This document shows positions 1 to 12,195 of a stretch of 64,000 nucleotides of DNA, one piece after another. Source of the DNA: Portulaca oleracea (Eukaryota > Streptophyta > Magnoliopsida > Caryophyllales > Portulacaceae). Position numbers and translations under genes: made by a program. Each line of letters begins with the position of its first letter. The first letter of the stretch is position 1. The stretch lies in NCBI GenBank assembly GCA_029582165.1, contig CM055868.1, positions 7,453,501-7,517,500 of the forward strand. Reading direction: 5' to 3'. The notes under the pieces were generated by a model, which saw only the letters and a program-made list of their open reading frames with translations, had not been told where the DNA came from and did no database searches.

Positions 1-2002
1 ATACTCCACAACAAAATGGGGTTGCTGAAAGGAAAAATAGAACTTTAAAAGAAATGGTGAATTCTGTGTTGTCTAACTCCGGTTTAAGTAATGGATTTTG
101 GGGTGAAGCCATGTTAACGGCTTGTTATATTTTGAATAGAGTTCCATTCAAAGGGAATTCTAGTACCCCATATGAGTTATGGAACAAAAGAAAGCCAAGT
201 CTTAAGTATTTTAAGATTTGGAGTTGTAGGGCTATAGTAAGACTCCCAGAACCTAAGAAAAGAAAGTTTGGTGAAAGAGGAATTGAGTGCATCTTTATAG
301 GCTATGCTCAAGATAGCAAAGCTTATAGGTTTTTGGTGGTTGAGTCAAATGAGTACATTTCGGTGAATACCGTAATGGAATCAATAGATGCAATTTTTGA
401 CGAGACTAGGTTCTCTTCAATTCCTAGACCTAAAGAAATAACTCAAGATATTGTTCCTCTAATTGATCCTCAAGATGAAAATCATGAGGGTATATCCATT
501 CAATATGATCTTTTGACTCATGAGGCTATTCATGATGAAGAAGATGAAAGTATTGAGTTAAGAAGGAGTAACAAGTCAAGGAAACCAAAAGATTTTGGTT
601 CGGACTTCTATGTTTATTTAGTAAAAGGTTCAAGGGACTCAGTTGAAAGTGAGACCCTATATATGTACAACATAGATAAGGATCCTAAAACTTTTAAAGA
701 AGCTATGCAATCTCATGATGCTTCTTTGTGGAAAGAAGCGGTACAAGATGAGATTGATTCAATAATGGAAAACAATGTTTGGATATTGGTTGACCTTCCT
801 CCGGGAAGTAAACCAATTACCTCTAAGTGGATCTTTAAAAGGAAAATGAAAGTAGATGGTACCGTTGAGCAGTGGCGGATCTCAACTTCCAAATTAGGGG
901 TGTCCAATTTTCAGTAAATTCAGTAATACTAATATTTGAGCTTTTTTAGGGGTGTCCATTTAACACATATGTATATTTTTCCTTTCCTAGTAATATAGGC
1001 TAGTTAAATTTTTTTTGAGGCCAGGGGTGTCCATGGACACCCCTACCATAGCCCCACATCCGCCCCTGCCGTTAAGAGGTATAAAGCTCGATTGGTTGTA
1101 AGGGGCTTTACTCAAAAGTATGGTATTGACTACTTTGATACATATGCGCCGATGGCTAGGATAGCTTCAATACGTGTATTGTTAGCTTTAGCTACTATTC
1201 ATAAGCTAGTTATCCATCAAATGGATGTCAAAACTAGAAGAGGAGGTGTATATGGAACAACCCGAAGGGTTTGTTGTTGAAGGTCAAGAAAAGAAAGTTT
1301 GTAAACTTATAAGGTCTTTATATGGACTTAAGCAAGCACCTAAGCAATGACATAAAAAATTTGATGAAGTAGTGCTTTCAAGTGGTTATAAGATCAATGA
1401 ATCGGATAAGTGCATATACTCTAAGTTTGAGAATGGAAAAGGGGTGATTATATGCCTATACGTTGATGACATGTTGATCTTTGGGACCGACATGGAACAA
1501 GTTAATAAGACCAAAGAATTTCTATCCTCAAAGTTCTCTATGAAGGACATGGGTGAAGCGGATGTAATTCTTGGTATTAAGATCATTAGAAATAATGATA
1601 AGATAAGTTTATCTCAAGAGCATTACATTGAGAAAGTATTGAACAAGTTTGGAGGTGATAAGTTATATCCAGCTGTAACTCCATATGATTCAAGTAAGAA
1701 ACTAGAGAAAAATTTGGGTTCTTCGATTAATCAACTTGAGTATGCTAAGTTGATTAGAAGTCTCATGTATGCTATGAAAAGTACAAGGCCAGACATTGCT
1801 TATGCAATTGGCATGTTAAGTAGGTTTACAAGTAATCCGAGTAATATGCATTGGTTTGCAATTCGGAGAGTATTAAGATATTTAGCTGGTACTAAAAGTT
1901 ATCAACTCACATATAAGGGAGAACCTTCAGTATTGGAAGGATACTCGGATGCGAGTTAGATTAATAAAGGAGATTTCTCCTGTACCAGTGGATGGGTGTT
2001 CC
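1..2002 (+). pseudogene. Copia A pol, integrase C-terminus and reverse transcriptase (broken)
   Basis: The reading starts inside the integrase core (the TPQQNGVAERKNRT stretch) and continues through the GYxxxSKAYR-type integrase C-terminal region. The RT starts near 710 with a W-x-LV-D-LPPG-x-K-x-I-x-SKWIFK block. YVDDM, the RT catalytic motif, is at about 1462-1476. Breaks: a 199-bp MITE at 870-1068; a small deletion near 1230 where the block after DVKT is missing and the frame changes; a TGA in place of the usual tryptophan after KQAPKQ at 1348-1350; and a TAG at 1957-1959 just after the RNase H start (GYSDAS). The enzyme would have copied element RNA into cDNA in virus-like particles. It cannot be functional now. 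Confidence 0.92.
870..1068. mobile_element. hAT-type MITE inside copia A RT
   Basis: The ends are CAGTGGCGGAT and ATCCGCCCCTG, an 11-bp terminal inverted repeat with one mismatch. The flanking 8-bp duplications are CCGTTGAG (862-869) and CCGTTAAG (1069-1076), differing by one transition. Eight-bp duplications and CAG-type ends are typical of hAT elements. It has no coding capacity and carries internal GGGGTGTCCA repeats. Removing it joins the RT reading on both sides. Confidence 0.88.
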
Positions 2003-2857
2003 TGTTGGGAATGTCCCGACAATGTTCGATATACACGGAGATTAAACCAAAGTAATATAGTAATTATATGCCTTGCTAGAGACCTCTATAATTAGTAATT
2101 AAATATGTTTAATTACAACTATATTATTTGGTCCTACTGGGTCACACAAGTCAGTGCCCTGGAATAATGTATGTAACCTAAATGATATTGTATCAGGTTT
2201 AGAAAAGTTGGAAACTGATTTCTGTGAAAAATCAGCCCAACACGGACCGAATTGGGGTCAACACGGTCCGTGTTGACCCAACACGGTCCGTGTTGAGAGA
2301 CCACGGTCCGTGTTGACCGTGGGCCGAATATTTGGACTTTCTGGAGTCCAACACGGACCGTGTTGAGCCCAGAAATCGCGCCGTTGCTCTTTTTCGGCCC
2401 TTTAGGGTTTTGAACCCTAACCCTAGGTTTTCTAAACACTATATAAAGGGGTCTCTGGGAGAGATTATTTCACACCATCTGCCTTCGACTCTTAGAGAAA
2501 CACCAGAGTGGTTTCCTAAGTTCTTCTCTCCTTCTGCTGTTAGTTTGGAAAACTATCAGTTTCCTGAAACTATCTCACATACATCTTAGATTGAGATTCG
2601 TCTCGATCGGGTCGATCTAGCAATCGGGTTCCTGGAGCGCTGCGTGGACCTTTCAGTAGAGGATTTCAGCATTGGAATCTGGAGGAAGGTTTCAGCATTG
2701 GAATCAGGAAGGTCAACCTCTTCTTCAGCAGGAATTAGCGATCAGGTATAATTACTAAAGCCTCTGCAGTTGTTATGATTAATTGTTTATAACTGTTATA
2801 ATATTCCGCCAATTAATCTGTATCTGTTTAGGAAATAGATAACCTAAAAACCTAACA
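2003..2857 (+). repeat. 5' LTR of copia B
   Basis: The LTR begins TGTT and ends AACA. The core promoter TATATAAAG lies at 2440-2448. Between 2238 and 2366 there are five full or partial copies of CAACACGGTCCGTGTTG, a 17-bp quasi-palindrome with 8-bp arms around one base. The start is fixed by the target duplication and the end by the adjoining PBS. Confidence 0.93.
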
Positions 2858-2858
2858 G

Positions 2859-2871
2859 TGGTATCAGAGCC
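2859..2871 (+). promoter_or_regulatory. Primer-binding site of copia B
   Basis: TGGTATCAGAGCC lies one base after the 5' LTR. This is the common plant Ty1/copia PBS, complementary to the 3' end of initiator methionine tRNA. Confidence 0.9.
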
Positions 2872-5859
2872 ACCAATTGCATGCTAAAGTATTGTACTTG
2901 TATTCATAATTAATTTTGTCAATAGTTGAATTATATTATGAATGTGCTAGAGTAGATTTATGCCTAAAATTTTGAATCTTTATGAAAGTTTTAATCTTTG
3001 ATGTTCATGATAATAAATCTGAAATTTTATTGTAAGATTTCATGCTTTGTTATTTATTGCCTTTAACTAATCGATTTTACGTTTGTTTAATTGTTAAATA
3101 TAGCATGAACTCGATTTAATTTTGAATGTTTTAGAAGCAATCATGTTTAATGTTGTTAAACAGTAGGCAATGCATGAAATAGGTTTAAATTCGCAAAATA
3201 GGGTTTTGTAGAATTAATTTTCTGATTTAGTTTATTTACCGTAAACATGAAAAAATGGAAATAAACTATCAAACGAACTCGAAAATTTCTGAAATTTTTA
3301 CTGGAGGTGTCTGGAAGTGTTTTGGACTTTCCATAATTTTTGTAGATTTTTCCCAATTAAAATGGAGTTTTAATTGAGTTTTCAGATCTGAACGAATTAA
3401 AATTTGTTTAATTCTCTAAATTTTGTATATTTATAGAAATTTGCAAATTTTCTGAAAATTTTACAGTAGGTTATTGGGTAACCATTCTGTTATGGATAAA
3501 ATTTTCGTGAATTTTCGAAATTGTTTACTAATTTTCCTTTAATTTTCAGATTAATAGAAAAGTACAATTGTTTACTTTTCTAAATTTTATTCTAATTTTC
3601 GAAATTTGATAAAAATCTGAAATTTTTACAGTACCATATTAGATGAACTTAATGTATGGAAAAATTATAAAATTTGATTTTTGAACTTATCGGACTGCTA
3701 TTATTTATTTTCCTCTTAAACGGAGAATTAAAAGGTTTAATTCCCTAAAATTTTACAATCTTTTGAAAATTGTTAAAATTCTGGAAAATATTCATATTGG
3801 GTTATTAGATAACACTAAGATATGAAATCTTTAAATTCGATAAGTTACGATAGTTTTATTTAAGTTTTTCATTCACGAAATTAACCGAAACTGGGAAGCA
3901 ACACGGACCGTGCTGGATCAAACATGGACCGTGTTGCCAGCAGTTTTGGTGAATTCGTATTCTTTTAGGGTTTGTAATTAATTTTAGAAATTAATTATTA
4001 AATCCTATTACTACTAAATCAGATAATAGGCATAAAATCTATTACTTTGTAAAGTTTAGGAAACTTACAAATAATTTTGAAAGATATAGTATCTTTTAGA
4101 CTCCTTGATTTTAAGAAATTCAAGTGTTTTGTATGTGTAGGTATAAAATCTTAAATCTGTTTAGGTAACTAAGATAAAATTTGGATTTTATTTACTTTAT
4201 TAATCATGCAAACCGTTTAGGAAATTTTATTTAGTATTTATTTCCTTATGTGTTATATTGCAATTATTTATATGCCTTTATAATTTGTTATTTAAGCATG
4301 TGTTATATTTGATATAATTATTGCAATATTACATGTTTGCATGTGCTTCTAGTATGGCCATAGATAGTCGGTTTTACCGGTCTGCGTACCGGGTTGGGTG
4401 AAATATGGTCTGCGTACCGTCGTTGAATTAAATTTTAAATTTAAATTTCAGTTAATTTTATTTTAATTCTTGTAAGGCCTCAATTGTGAGGTACACTTTG
4501 CAAATTTGTTGCAATTGGAGACAACAAGTTGAGTGGGAGCCCAACAGCAATAGAGGTGGTGATTCGAGTGGGAGCCCATCCAATGGAGTTGCGTGACCTA
4601 AGAAGGCTTTCTTGAAGACTATCAAGGCTTAGTTAAATTAGTTGATTAAGTCTAGGTGGCCATACTAGGGGTTTTATTTATGCTTTAAATTCGTTATTGC
4701 ATGTTTTATTATTCCTTTTATGCTTTTCGAAAGAGTTCACCTAGAATTGCATGCTTAGGATAATAAAACTTACTCTCATAATTGAATTATTGCTCAACCT
4801 ACCGAAACACCACTTAAATGGATAAATAAAGAAAGCCAAAGCGAATTATTTGTCCATCATTAATAAGTAGGGTGGGAGCTAGGTCAATTCAAATTGGCTA
4901 TCAAAATAGTTTTGGGCCAAGAGCAGAGGAAGAGAAATATTGTATTCGATACAAATTTCTTGCCAAGAGTCATTTTGAATGATCGATCATAAGATGATCC
5001 ACCAAAGACAACATGGGACCAAGTTTTGTTGGGCCAAAGTCCACTTGAAGCCATGGGTCTTGTGGGTCTTGGTTTAAATTAAAACGCTAAGTGAGAGTTG
5101 ATAAAGTGTTTTGATTTGAAATTAAAATTAGTTTAATTTCTTTTGATGAATAAAATGAACCAACTTGTCTCGTAGAATTATTTATGTCTTTTCACTCACC
5201 ACTAATAAAATATTGGTTTCTCCTTGAGAAAGAGAAAAACAATTAACACCAATTCCTTAATTGGCATTGCCATCGCAAGATTGTCTTGAGGGCAAATTAA
5301 AAGAAATATGTCTTTGATATAACATTGAGCTAGGCATCAATATTAAGAGGTCAATCAAGCCAAATGAATACATGTAATGTCATAGTATTCATACAACTTT
5401 AACTTCAAAATGTTTGAAGATTAGAGGAATGATTTCAATATTATCAACTCAAAAACAAGTTTATCGAACTAGTTAGAGTTGACAAATATGAAACCAATAA
5501 CCAGATAGTCTCGGTTAAGGTAGATAAAGGCCAATTGATGGCACTCATGTTCTGAAATAATTTGACTATTTTAAAACATGAGAAACCTCAGATCCCCTTT
5601 AGCCAAAAGATTGGCAACCAAAGATAGTCTTTTAGTCAAAGGGAAAATAAAGATTTAAGAAATCTATCAAAGACAAGAAGTCAAAGGAAAGGTAAGGACA
5701 AACAGTTGTACATACCCAACCAATGACAACAATCGGTTAACAACCAGATCATGTATGACATTGGGTGCGTGAATAACTATAAGGAAGACTTGACATATGA
5801 TTTCAATTCTAGGCAAATGCGTATATGATACTCACTACCCTTATTAAACCCACTTTGAG
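2872..5859 (+). other. Leader and unrecognisable 5' internal region of copia B
   Basis: About 3 kb of AT-rich sequence without a credible reading frame. It includes two stray copies of the B palindrome near 3899-3940, a duplicated GGTCTGCGTACC motif near 4378-4420, and a repeated GAGTGGGAGCCCA phrase near 4530-4580. By position it should hold the gag gene, but I could not recognise gag here. Confidence 0.6.
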
Positions 5860-7858
5860 TATAAGATACCGGCTGTGAAACTCGCATTTATGCAAATGTG
5901 CAGTATCTACAGCAAAGTAGATGTGCTTTAAAGGATGAGAGTCAGCCTACAAATAGGAACATACAATTAGTTGTAGTTCCTTATGAAGAGTTGGTTGTTT
6001 ATCCATTTTCTCAAGACTTATAAGAGAAATATATAGGTAATTCTATGTTCTCATTATAAGTGTTTCTTACTCTCAATTAGAGAGAGAGAGAAGATCTCGG
6101 ATAAACACACCCAACACATCGAAACCAAAAGGTTTAAAAGGAATAACCCTTGTTCAAACATTACACTTGTAACTATCTATTAAGTCATGCAAATCAGAGC
6201 GCATTCAGAAGCGTCACAGTGATAAAACTTTGAAACATGTGATGTCTGCAAAGCATGACTGTACCTTTTACAAGAAGGGGTGAACGTGCAACAAACACTC
6301 ATGCATATGGATGTATGTAGACCAATTGAGCACAAGTACAAGGGGTGAATAACTTCAAATCTTCAAGATGAATAAAATAACACATGGTGATTCATGTCTA
6401 TGAGATTCATCTGAAGCTGGAATGTTGAAATAGTTTGAAGATTTCCAAAATGAAGTCTTGGCGAAACAATGAGAGCACCTAGATAAGATCGAAAGGATGC
6501 TAATGGTTGAGCCAAGAGTTTGAACAAATGACTCAAATGAAACATAATTATGGCACTATAAGCTTAAGTCATATTAATCAGAAATGTATTCAGAAACTGC
6601 ATAGTGCAGGATTTTGGAAAACCTAAACTTTGAAAAGTTCAATGTTTACAAAGCATGTCTGATGAGTAAGATGACTAAAATCACCTTTTATTGGAATTGG
6701 TGAACAAACTAATGACTTATTAGGATGCATACATACTGATGTATGTGGGCCTATGAGCACTAGTGCTAGAAGAAGGTTTACTGTACTATTTCATCACTTT
6801 CAGTGACGATTTTTAGTAGATATGGGTATATCTACTTAATACGCCACAAGTCCAAATCCTTTGAAAATGTTCAAAGAGTTTCAAAGTGAAGTACAAAACC
6901 AACTTGGCAAGAAAATCAAAAACCCTTCAATTAGATTGAGGAGGTGAGAATTTGAGCCAAAGATTTCATTGACCATTTCAGAGAATATGAAATTGTTTCA
7001 TGACTCTCTCCTCTAAGAATACGACATCTCAATGACGTATCTAAAAGCAGGAATCACACCTTATTAGATATGGTGTGATCAATGATGGTTGAGTCAACAT
7101 TGCCGATTACCTTTTGGGGATACACGCAATTAACCATAGCTTTAATTACTGAATAAAGATTATCGGAAGCATTAGAAGAAGAGAGGTTCTTGAACCATCT
7201 TCTGAAAGAAAGGAGTATCACTTCTACAAACTGTTGTAGAGAAAAGTGTTTGTGTCTCAAAATACTTTCTTCTTAGAGAATATATTATTTTCTAAAAGAA
7301 AGAGTGGGAGAGATTTTGAACTTACCGAAGTTCGAGAGACACAAAACACTATAATCATCACATAAAACTCCGCTACTTGATCCTAGTTCAAATTTTCCTA
7401 TTTGTCGGAAAATTAAGAACAAGGTTGAGGCAGTTGAAGTTTCTCAAAATGTTGAGGAGAGGATGTCATGAACATTACTCCAAGTAAGGTCAGGTAAACA
7501 ACTCCGTCAGCCATAAAGATATTGATCCTCTATGGATGAACGTGAGATGTTACTTTTAGAAAGTAATGACTCTACCTACATCAAAGAAGCTTTAAGTAAA
7601 TCAAGATTCCATGCAACCAAGTCTCAAATGGATTCCATGTATTCAACTAAGTTTAGGACTTGGTTGATTTGTCTAAAGGTGTGAGCCATCAGGCATATGA
7701 GGGTTTTAAGGCAAAACATGGGTTCATTAAGATAGACATCAAGACTGACTTCAAAATTAGATTTTGAAGTAAGGTGTGTACTTGACACAACTGAGTGGTC
7801 TTTTGTTGGAATACTTGTAAACTTCAAGAGACCATCTGTGGTATTAAGGAAGCCTCAG
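5860..7858 (+). pseudogene. Decayed copia B pol: protease/GAG-pre-integrase, integrase, start of RT
   Basis: Short translated stretches in changing frames follow the order of a plant copia polyprotein. A protease-end block (GTRICANVQ) is near 5875-5910. An LGHIN-type pre-integrase block is near 6560. The integrase core is near 6725-6960, with HTDVCGPMS, then YFITF-DDFSRYGYIYL-like residues and EVQNQLGKKIK. An integrase end with an FWGYT-like block follows near 7080-7130. The RT start (MDSMYS) is near 7627. Stops and frameshifts occur every few dozen codons, so nothing can be made from it. The rest of RT and RNase H lies beyond the nested gypsy DNA. Confidence 0.8.
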
Positions 7859-7960
7859 CAACCCGTCTGGGTTCTGCGGCTATGTGCTAACCCTAAGCAT
7901 ACCCCTACTCCCCCTACTCCACTATAAATTAAACCTTTTTTCCCTTCCATTGACACCATG

Positions 7961-9561
7961 TGTAGACACCGAAAATGGGTCAGACAGATTTTCAGCTTAA
8001 CCCGGGGTTAAGATTGAATAGCTCCACGCGGATTTGGGCCGAAACCAGAACCGACCCAAAATGAAGGTCCACGCGGATTTTGGCCAAACTTTGTGGGTCT
8101 GCGCGGATTTCACAAGTTTGGGACAAAATCAGTAGATCCGCGCGGATTTACCAATTTTTTTTTGGGCCAAGTCGAAAGAATGGCGCGGATTTGCAAGCCA
8201 AGCCCAGAGGAAAGTTGCGCGGATTCGGGTCGGATCCGGATTCAAGCAGAACCCGAAAATCCGCGCGGACCCGGTCCCGGGTCAACTCAAAAATCCGCGC
8301 GGATCCAATTACAGGTCAACCCGGAAAACCGCGCGGATCTTGTCCCGGGTCAACCAGTGAGCTCGCGCGGATTCTGTCAAATTAACTGCAGGCAGTTTTC
8401 TGGTCAATCAACTGCCAGCAGTTGCACGCAGGAATGGCGCGGATTTCTGGCAACCGCTGGAAACCGCCGCCAACTGCCGACCTTTGCTGTGCCTATTAAA
8501 GGATCCGCGCGGATCCTTTGTAGTGGTTGGCGATTTTTTTGGGTCTTGGGTAATTTTTCCTGGCAGGTCCATTCCACACTCGAAAAAACAAAATTCGACT
8601 CTAGTGATATTCAGAGAAATCCGCGCGGATTTCTGTGACGTCCGGCACACATCCAGCCCGAAGACTCACGCGGATTTCCAACCTGTTCTCCATCTGACTT
8701 GCGCGGATTCGGTATAATCCGGTTATCCTCTTTTCCGTTCAATTTTTCATTTCGTTCATAAAAGGTGTAACGATGTAGTCGATTAGCCCCCGCCCGCTGT
8801 AATCTTTAGTTTTTTTAGTTTTCATTATGTGTTGAACTTCGTCATTTTATTATTAATTGCATGAACTTTTAGTAAATCTGTGACAACTTTTCTTTATTTT
8901 ATTTTCTAATGTAAACCCGACTTAGTAAAGGCCGCTTCGGCGGGCGGTGCAAGGGCATCCCCCTACACCGACACCTTTACCCCCGGACCCGTTCTTTTGG
9001 TTCGAGACCGGAGTCATAAAAATTTAGGTTTTGTTAATTTTACTTTTAAAATTAACTGGCGACTCCTCTTTTTTTAGGTTTTTTTTCATTTTTTTTTTCT
9101 AAAAAAGTCAGAAAAAGAGAAAAGAGGAACACCGACCCAAAATGGACTCGGAATCCGCGCGGATTCGCGCGGATCCAGGTCTATTTGGGTTGGCCCAGTT
9201 TTTTTTTTTCGTTTTTTTTCTTCTTTCTCTTTTCTTTTGCCTCGACAAATTAATTTTGGCCCCTAAAGGATCCAAATCCGCGCGGATCCTACCCGGTTTG
9301 CTTTTTTCTTTTTTTAATTTTTTGGTCCAGAATGGTCCTGGAATCCGCGTGGATTCAGGCACCATTTAGGCCCAGGTTGGCCTACGATCCGCGCGGATCC
9401 AGGCCCGGGTTCGTTTCTTTTTTTTTTTACTGTTTTGTCGAATTTCGAAATTAACCCTCGAAAAGCCAAAAATCTTAAATTCGTCCCTTTTAAAAATAAG
9501 CAACCCTACGTCGAATCGACCTTCCGTGGGGGACCGTGCCCTCCGGGCCGCGGGCCCTACA
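7961..9561 (+). repeat. 5' LTR of element D, rich in TCCGCGCGGA palindromes
   Basis: It starts TGTAGACACC and ends CCCTACA. At least eight perfect copies of the palindrome TCCGCGCGGA occur, usually within AATCCGCGCGGATT or GGATCCGCGCGGATCC, plus several degenerate copies. A TATTAAAGG TATA-like box at about 8492-8500 has many copies upstream. Poly-T and pyrimidine runs occur at 9060-9100 and 9199-9240. Overlapping ORFs here arise from the GC-rich motifs and do not look like genes. Confidence 0.9.
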
Positions 9562-9562
9562 G

Positions 9563-9581
9563 TGGCGACTCCACTGGGGAC
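9563..9581 (+). promoter_or_regulatory. Primer-binding site of element D
   Basis: TGGCGACTCCACTGGGGAC starts one base after the 5' LTR. The same 19 bases follow the LTRs of E and C2. By general resemblance it is a Tat/Ogre-type PBS (arginine tRNA has been proposed for Ogre). I could not match it to a tRNA here. Confidence 0.85.
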
Positions 9582-11277
9582 TTATAAGAGGGTAAAAACT
9601 TTAAAAGTCGGGTTTTCTTTTTTTTTTTCCTTAAAAAAAAGTTGTCACGTTTTTTTTTCTTTTAGGCATTATTTGCATTTCACGGGCCTTCCCCTTCGTC
9701 GGGCACACAAGGTACCGTTTAGGAAATCCTTACTTACCATTTTGGGAAAAACATTAACCATTCAACTCAGGTGGGTCCACTTAGACCTTCACCGAGCCGG
9801 TGGTTGTTTTTCCCCCTCGTGCCATACTCCTTAATCCACTTGATTAAAAGGAGCAACCCGGGGGTATTAACCTTCCATGCACCCCATGGAGGCCAAATAC
9901 CCGGGACACGAGTTAGGAGCCGGTAGTAAATCGACCCTTAAAACTCTAAACGTAGGGCCTTGGTTAGGATTGAACTACATTGGTATGCTATGTGTTTTTC
10001 CCTACCCTCGAACCCGGGACCATGCAGTAGTGCTTAGAGAAATTCAAAAATAAAGTCTTTTTGGGTCTTTTGTTTTTTGTGTCGGACCCCGATTTAGGCC
10101 CGACAGTAGGCCTGAGCCCAGAAATCCGCGCGGATTTCTGTTGAGCTCATTCTGTGCCTAAATTGAGGGAAGTCAGTGTCTGGGTTTAGAATTTGGCCCA
10201 CATAGGACTCAGATCCAGGGAATCCGCGCGGATTCCAGGTTGGGCCGGGTCATATGTGGTCCAAATTCTTCCGGTTTGTTTTCTTTTCTTGTTTTTTTTT
10301 AACCAGATTCAGGCCCGGTAATAGGCCTGAGCCAAGAAATCCGCGCGGATTCCTGGCTGGGCCGGGTCATGTGTGGTCCAAATCCTTCCAGTTCTCTTTT
10401 TCTCGTTTTTGTGTTTAGCCTGGTTTAGGCCCGTGATGAGCCTGAGCCCGAAATCGCGGATTTACGGTGAGCTCGATCCATCGACAGGTCTAAATTAGGT
10501 GTTCCATGTGTTTGTGCGTGGTGGTCCAAATCATTGTTTTTTTTCCCTCGTTCTTATGTTCCACCTGGATTTAGGTTCGGCAGCTGGCCTGAGCCCAGGA
10601 AATCCGCGCAGATCCCAGTGGGCTAAAACCCCAGGAATCCGCGCGGATCCCAGAGAGCTCGGTAGCTGCCGGGCTTAAGTTGAGATGGTTTCAGGTTTTT
10701 TTTTTTTTTTTTTTAGTTTGTGTTTCCATGTGCATAAAGTCTTTTCATCTTGGGTCGGAAGATCATTTGGACTGTACAAGGTTGTTGGGCTTCATGGGAT
10801 CCACACGGATTTTGTGAGTGGGCCTACCCTTGTGTGGTCCAAATGGGCTTTTCAGTTAGTTTAATATGCTAGGATTGATATGTTTAGCCCATATGTGAGG
10901 CCTGAGTTCTTTCTTTGTATTCGGCCCGATAAGGTCTAAACATGTCATTTCGGCTCGAGTCTGCATTTGCATAGGAGTTTTATTTGTGCTTCGCATATGA
11001 TTTTGAGCTTTAGTTCAGTCATTCGGGGTACAAATAAAATTCTTCATCCATAACATGCATCGTGTCTTGTCAGTCGGTGTTGAGCTGAGTCCTGAATTCC
11101 TTCATCTTCCCGAACAGAATTGGTTGGTTTTGGGTACATCAAAGGGACGAGATAGACTGGTTAGAAGCTTTTAACGTCTACTACAACAGTAACGAGGGTC
11201 GTGCGTCATCGGGGGCAACTGACGGAGAAGCATCTGAAGCAGGAGTTGAGTCTTAGGTAATTGACCCACCTGAAACA
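9582..11277 (+). repeat. Leader of D with imperfect tandem units
   Basis: From about 10085 to 10830 a unit of roughly 120-220 bp recurs four to five times. Each starts with GATTTAGGCCCG-like sequence, continues GGCCTGAGCCCAG and then a copy of the AATCCGCGCGGATT palindrome, and ends with GGTCCAAAT and a T-rich run. Palindrome copies are near 10127, 10222, 10340 and 10640, with decayed copies near 10605 and 10800. No protein-coding reading is convincing before the gag start. Confidence 0.75.
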
Positions 11278-12195
11278 ATGTCAGATCATTCTGGAAGTCA
11301 CCCAGATAGTGATCCAGAGGAGGGACCGGTGCCTCTTCGACCACCTCCTCCAAATGCTGAAATAGAGCAACTGACCAACATGATTCTAAACATGCAAGTC
11401 ACTATGAATGCTCAGTTAGAGGCACAGAATCAGAGAATTGATGATATCATTCATGCCATGGAGGAGGCGAAGAATTCAAATGTGAAGAACCGCACTATGG
11501 GTGAGAATGAACCAAGATCAGGGAAAGAGAAAGACGGGTCGGTCCACGAGGGTTCGAACTCTAGACTAGACCGTATTGAACAGATGTTGAAAGAATCTAC
11601 TCTCTTCAACAACCAGTTTATGGACGACATAGGTTTTACACCTGTTCCCCGGGGTAGACTTCCCCCTAAATTCAACATGCCTGATATCAAATTTCATGGT
11701 ACTGAGAACCCATATCAACATGTGCGGAATTTTCTAGGGGCTATGACGCTGAAAGGAGTTGAGGAGGATATTTACCATATTATCTTTCCTTGGACTTTAG
11801 GCCCGGACGTTATGAAATGGTACAACACACTTAGTCCTACCAAGTCTTCACGATGGAACACACTTTGCAAGGAGTTCTTACACCAATACTCCTACAATGT
11901 TGACATGCCCGTCACTTTAAGGGACATGGAGCTCATGAAGCAAGGAGAAGAAGAGACATTCTCTGACTACTACGCTCGATGGAGGGCAAAAGCGGCTCAA
12001 ATGGTAGATCGCCCTTCTGAGGAACATCAAGTAGATATGCTTGTGCAAGGCTTACAACCCTTGTACAACACCCATCTAAGGTTTCAACCCATTAAGGACT
12101 TTGCGTCACTAAGATTGGCTGGAATTAAAATCGAAAGTGAATTGGCTAACTGGGGGCTGGAAGAACACTTACTAATAAGCAAACTTCCAGCCTAG
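11278..12195 (+). CDS. Gag-like protein of element D
   Basis: A 305-residue ORF. Residues 1-30 are acidic and proline-rich. Residues 28-70 look like a coiled coil. From about residue 130 it follows plant gypsy gag (retrotransposon gag domain): PDIKFHGTENPYQHVRNF, then an FPWTLGPDVMKWY block, then ETFSDYYARWRAKA and LVQGLQP. This domain forms the virus-like particle shell. No zinc knuckle is present and the ORF stops soon after the gag domain. The ATG at 11278 opens the frame and is preferred. It has no pol partner. The frame is intact over its full length despite surrounding non-coding DNA, which suggests gag itself was useful to the element. Confidence 0.85.
   Translation: MSDHSGSHPDSDPEEGPVPLRPPPPNAEIEQLTNMILNMQVTMNAQLEAQNQRIDDIIHAMEEAKNSNVKNRTMGENEPRSGKEKDGSVHEGSNSRLDRIEQMLKESTLFNNQFMDDIGFTPVPRGRLPPKFNMPDIKFHGTENPYQHVRNFLGAMTLKGVEEDIYHIIFPWTLGPDVMKWYNTLSPTKSSRWNTLCKEFLHQYSYNVDMPVTLRDMELMKQGEEETFSDYYARWRAKAAQMVDRPSEEHQVDMLVQGLQPLYNTHLRFQPIKDFASLRLAGIKIESELANWGLEEHLLISKLPA

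Noticed and set aside
2408..2428. Telomere-like CCCTAACCCTA in the B LTR
   Set aside because: Too short for an interstitial telomere. At most a telo-box-like promoter motif just before the TATA box.
8080..8717. Overlapping ORFs of 77-181 codons in the D LTR
   Set aside because: They run through CG-rich palindromes, occur on both strands, and differ in length in the 3' LTR copy. No domain was recognised.
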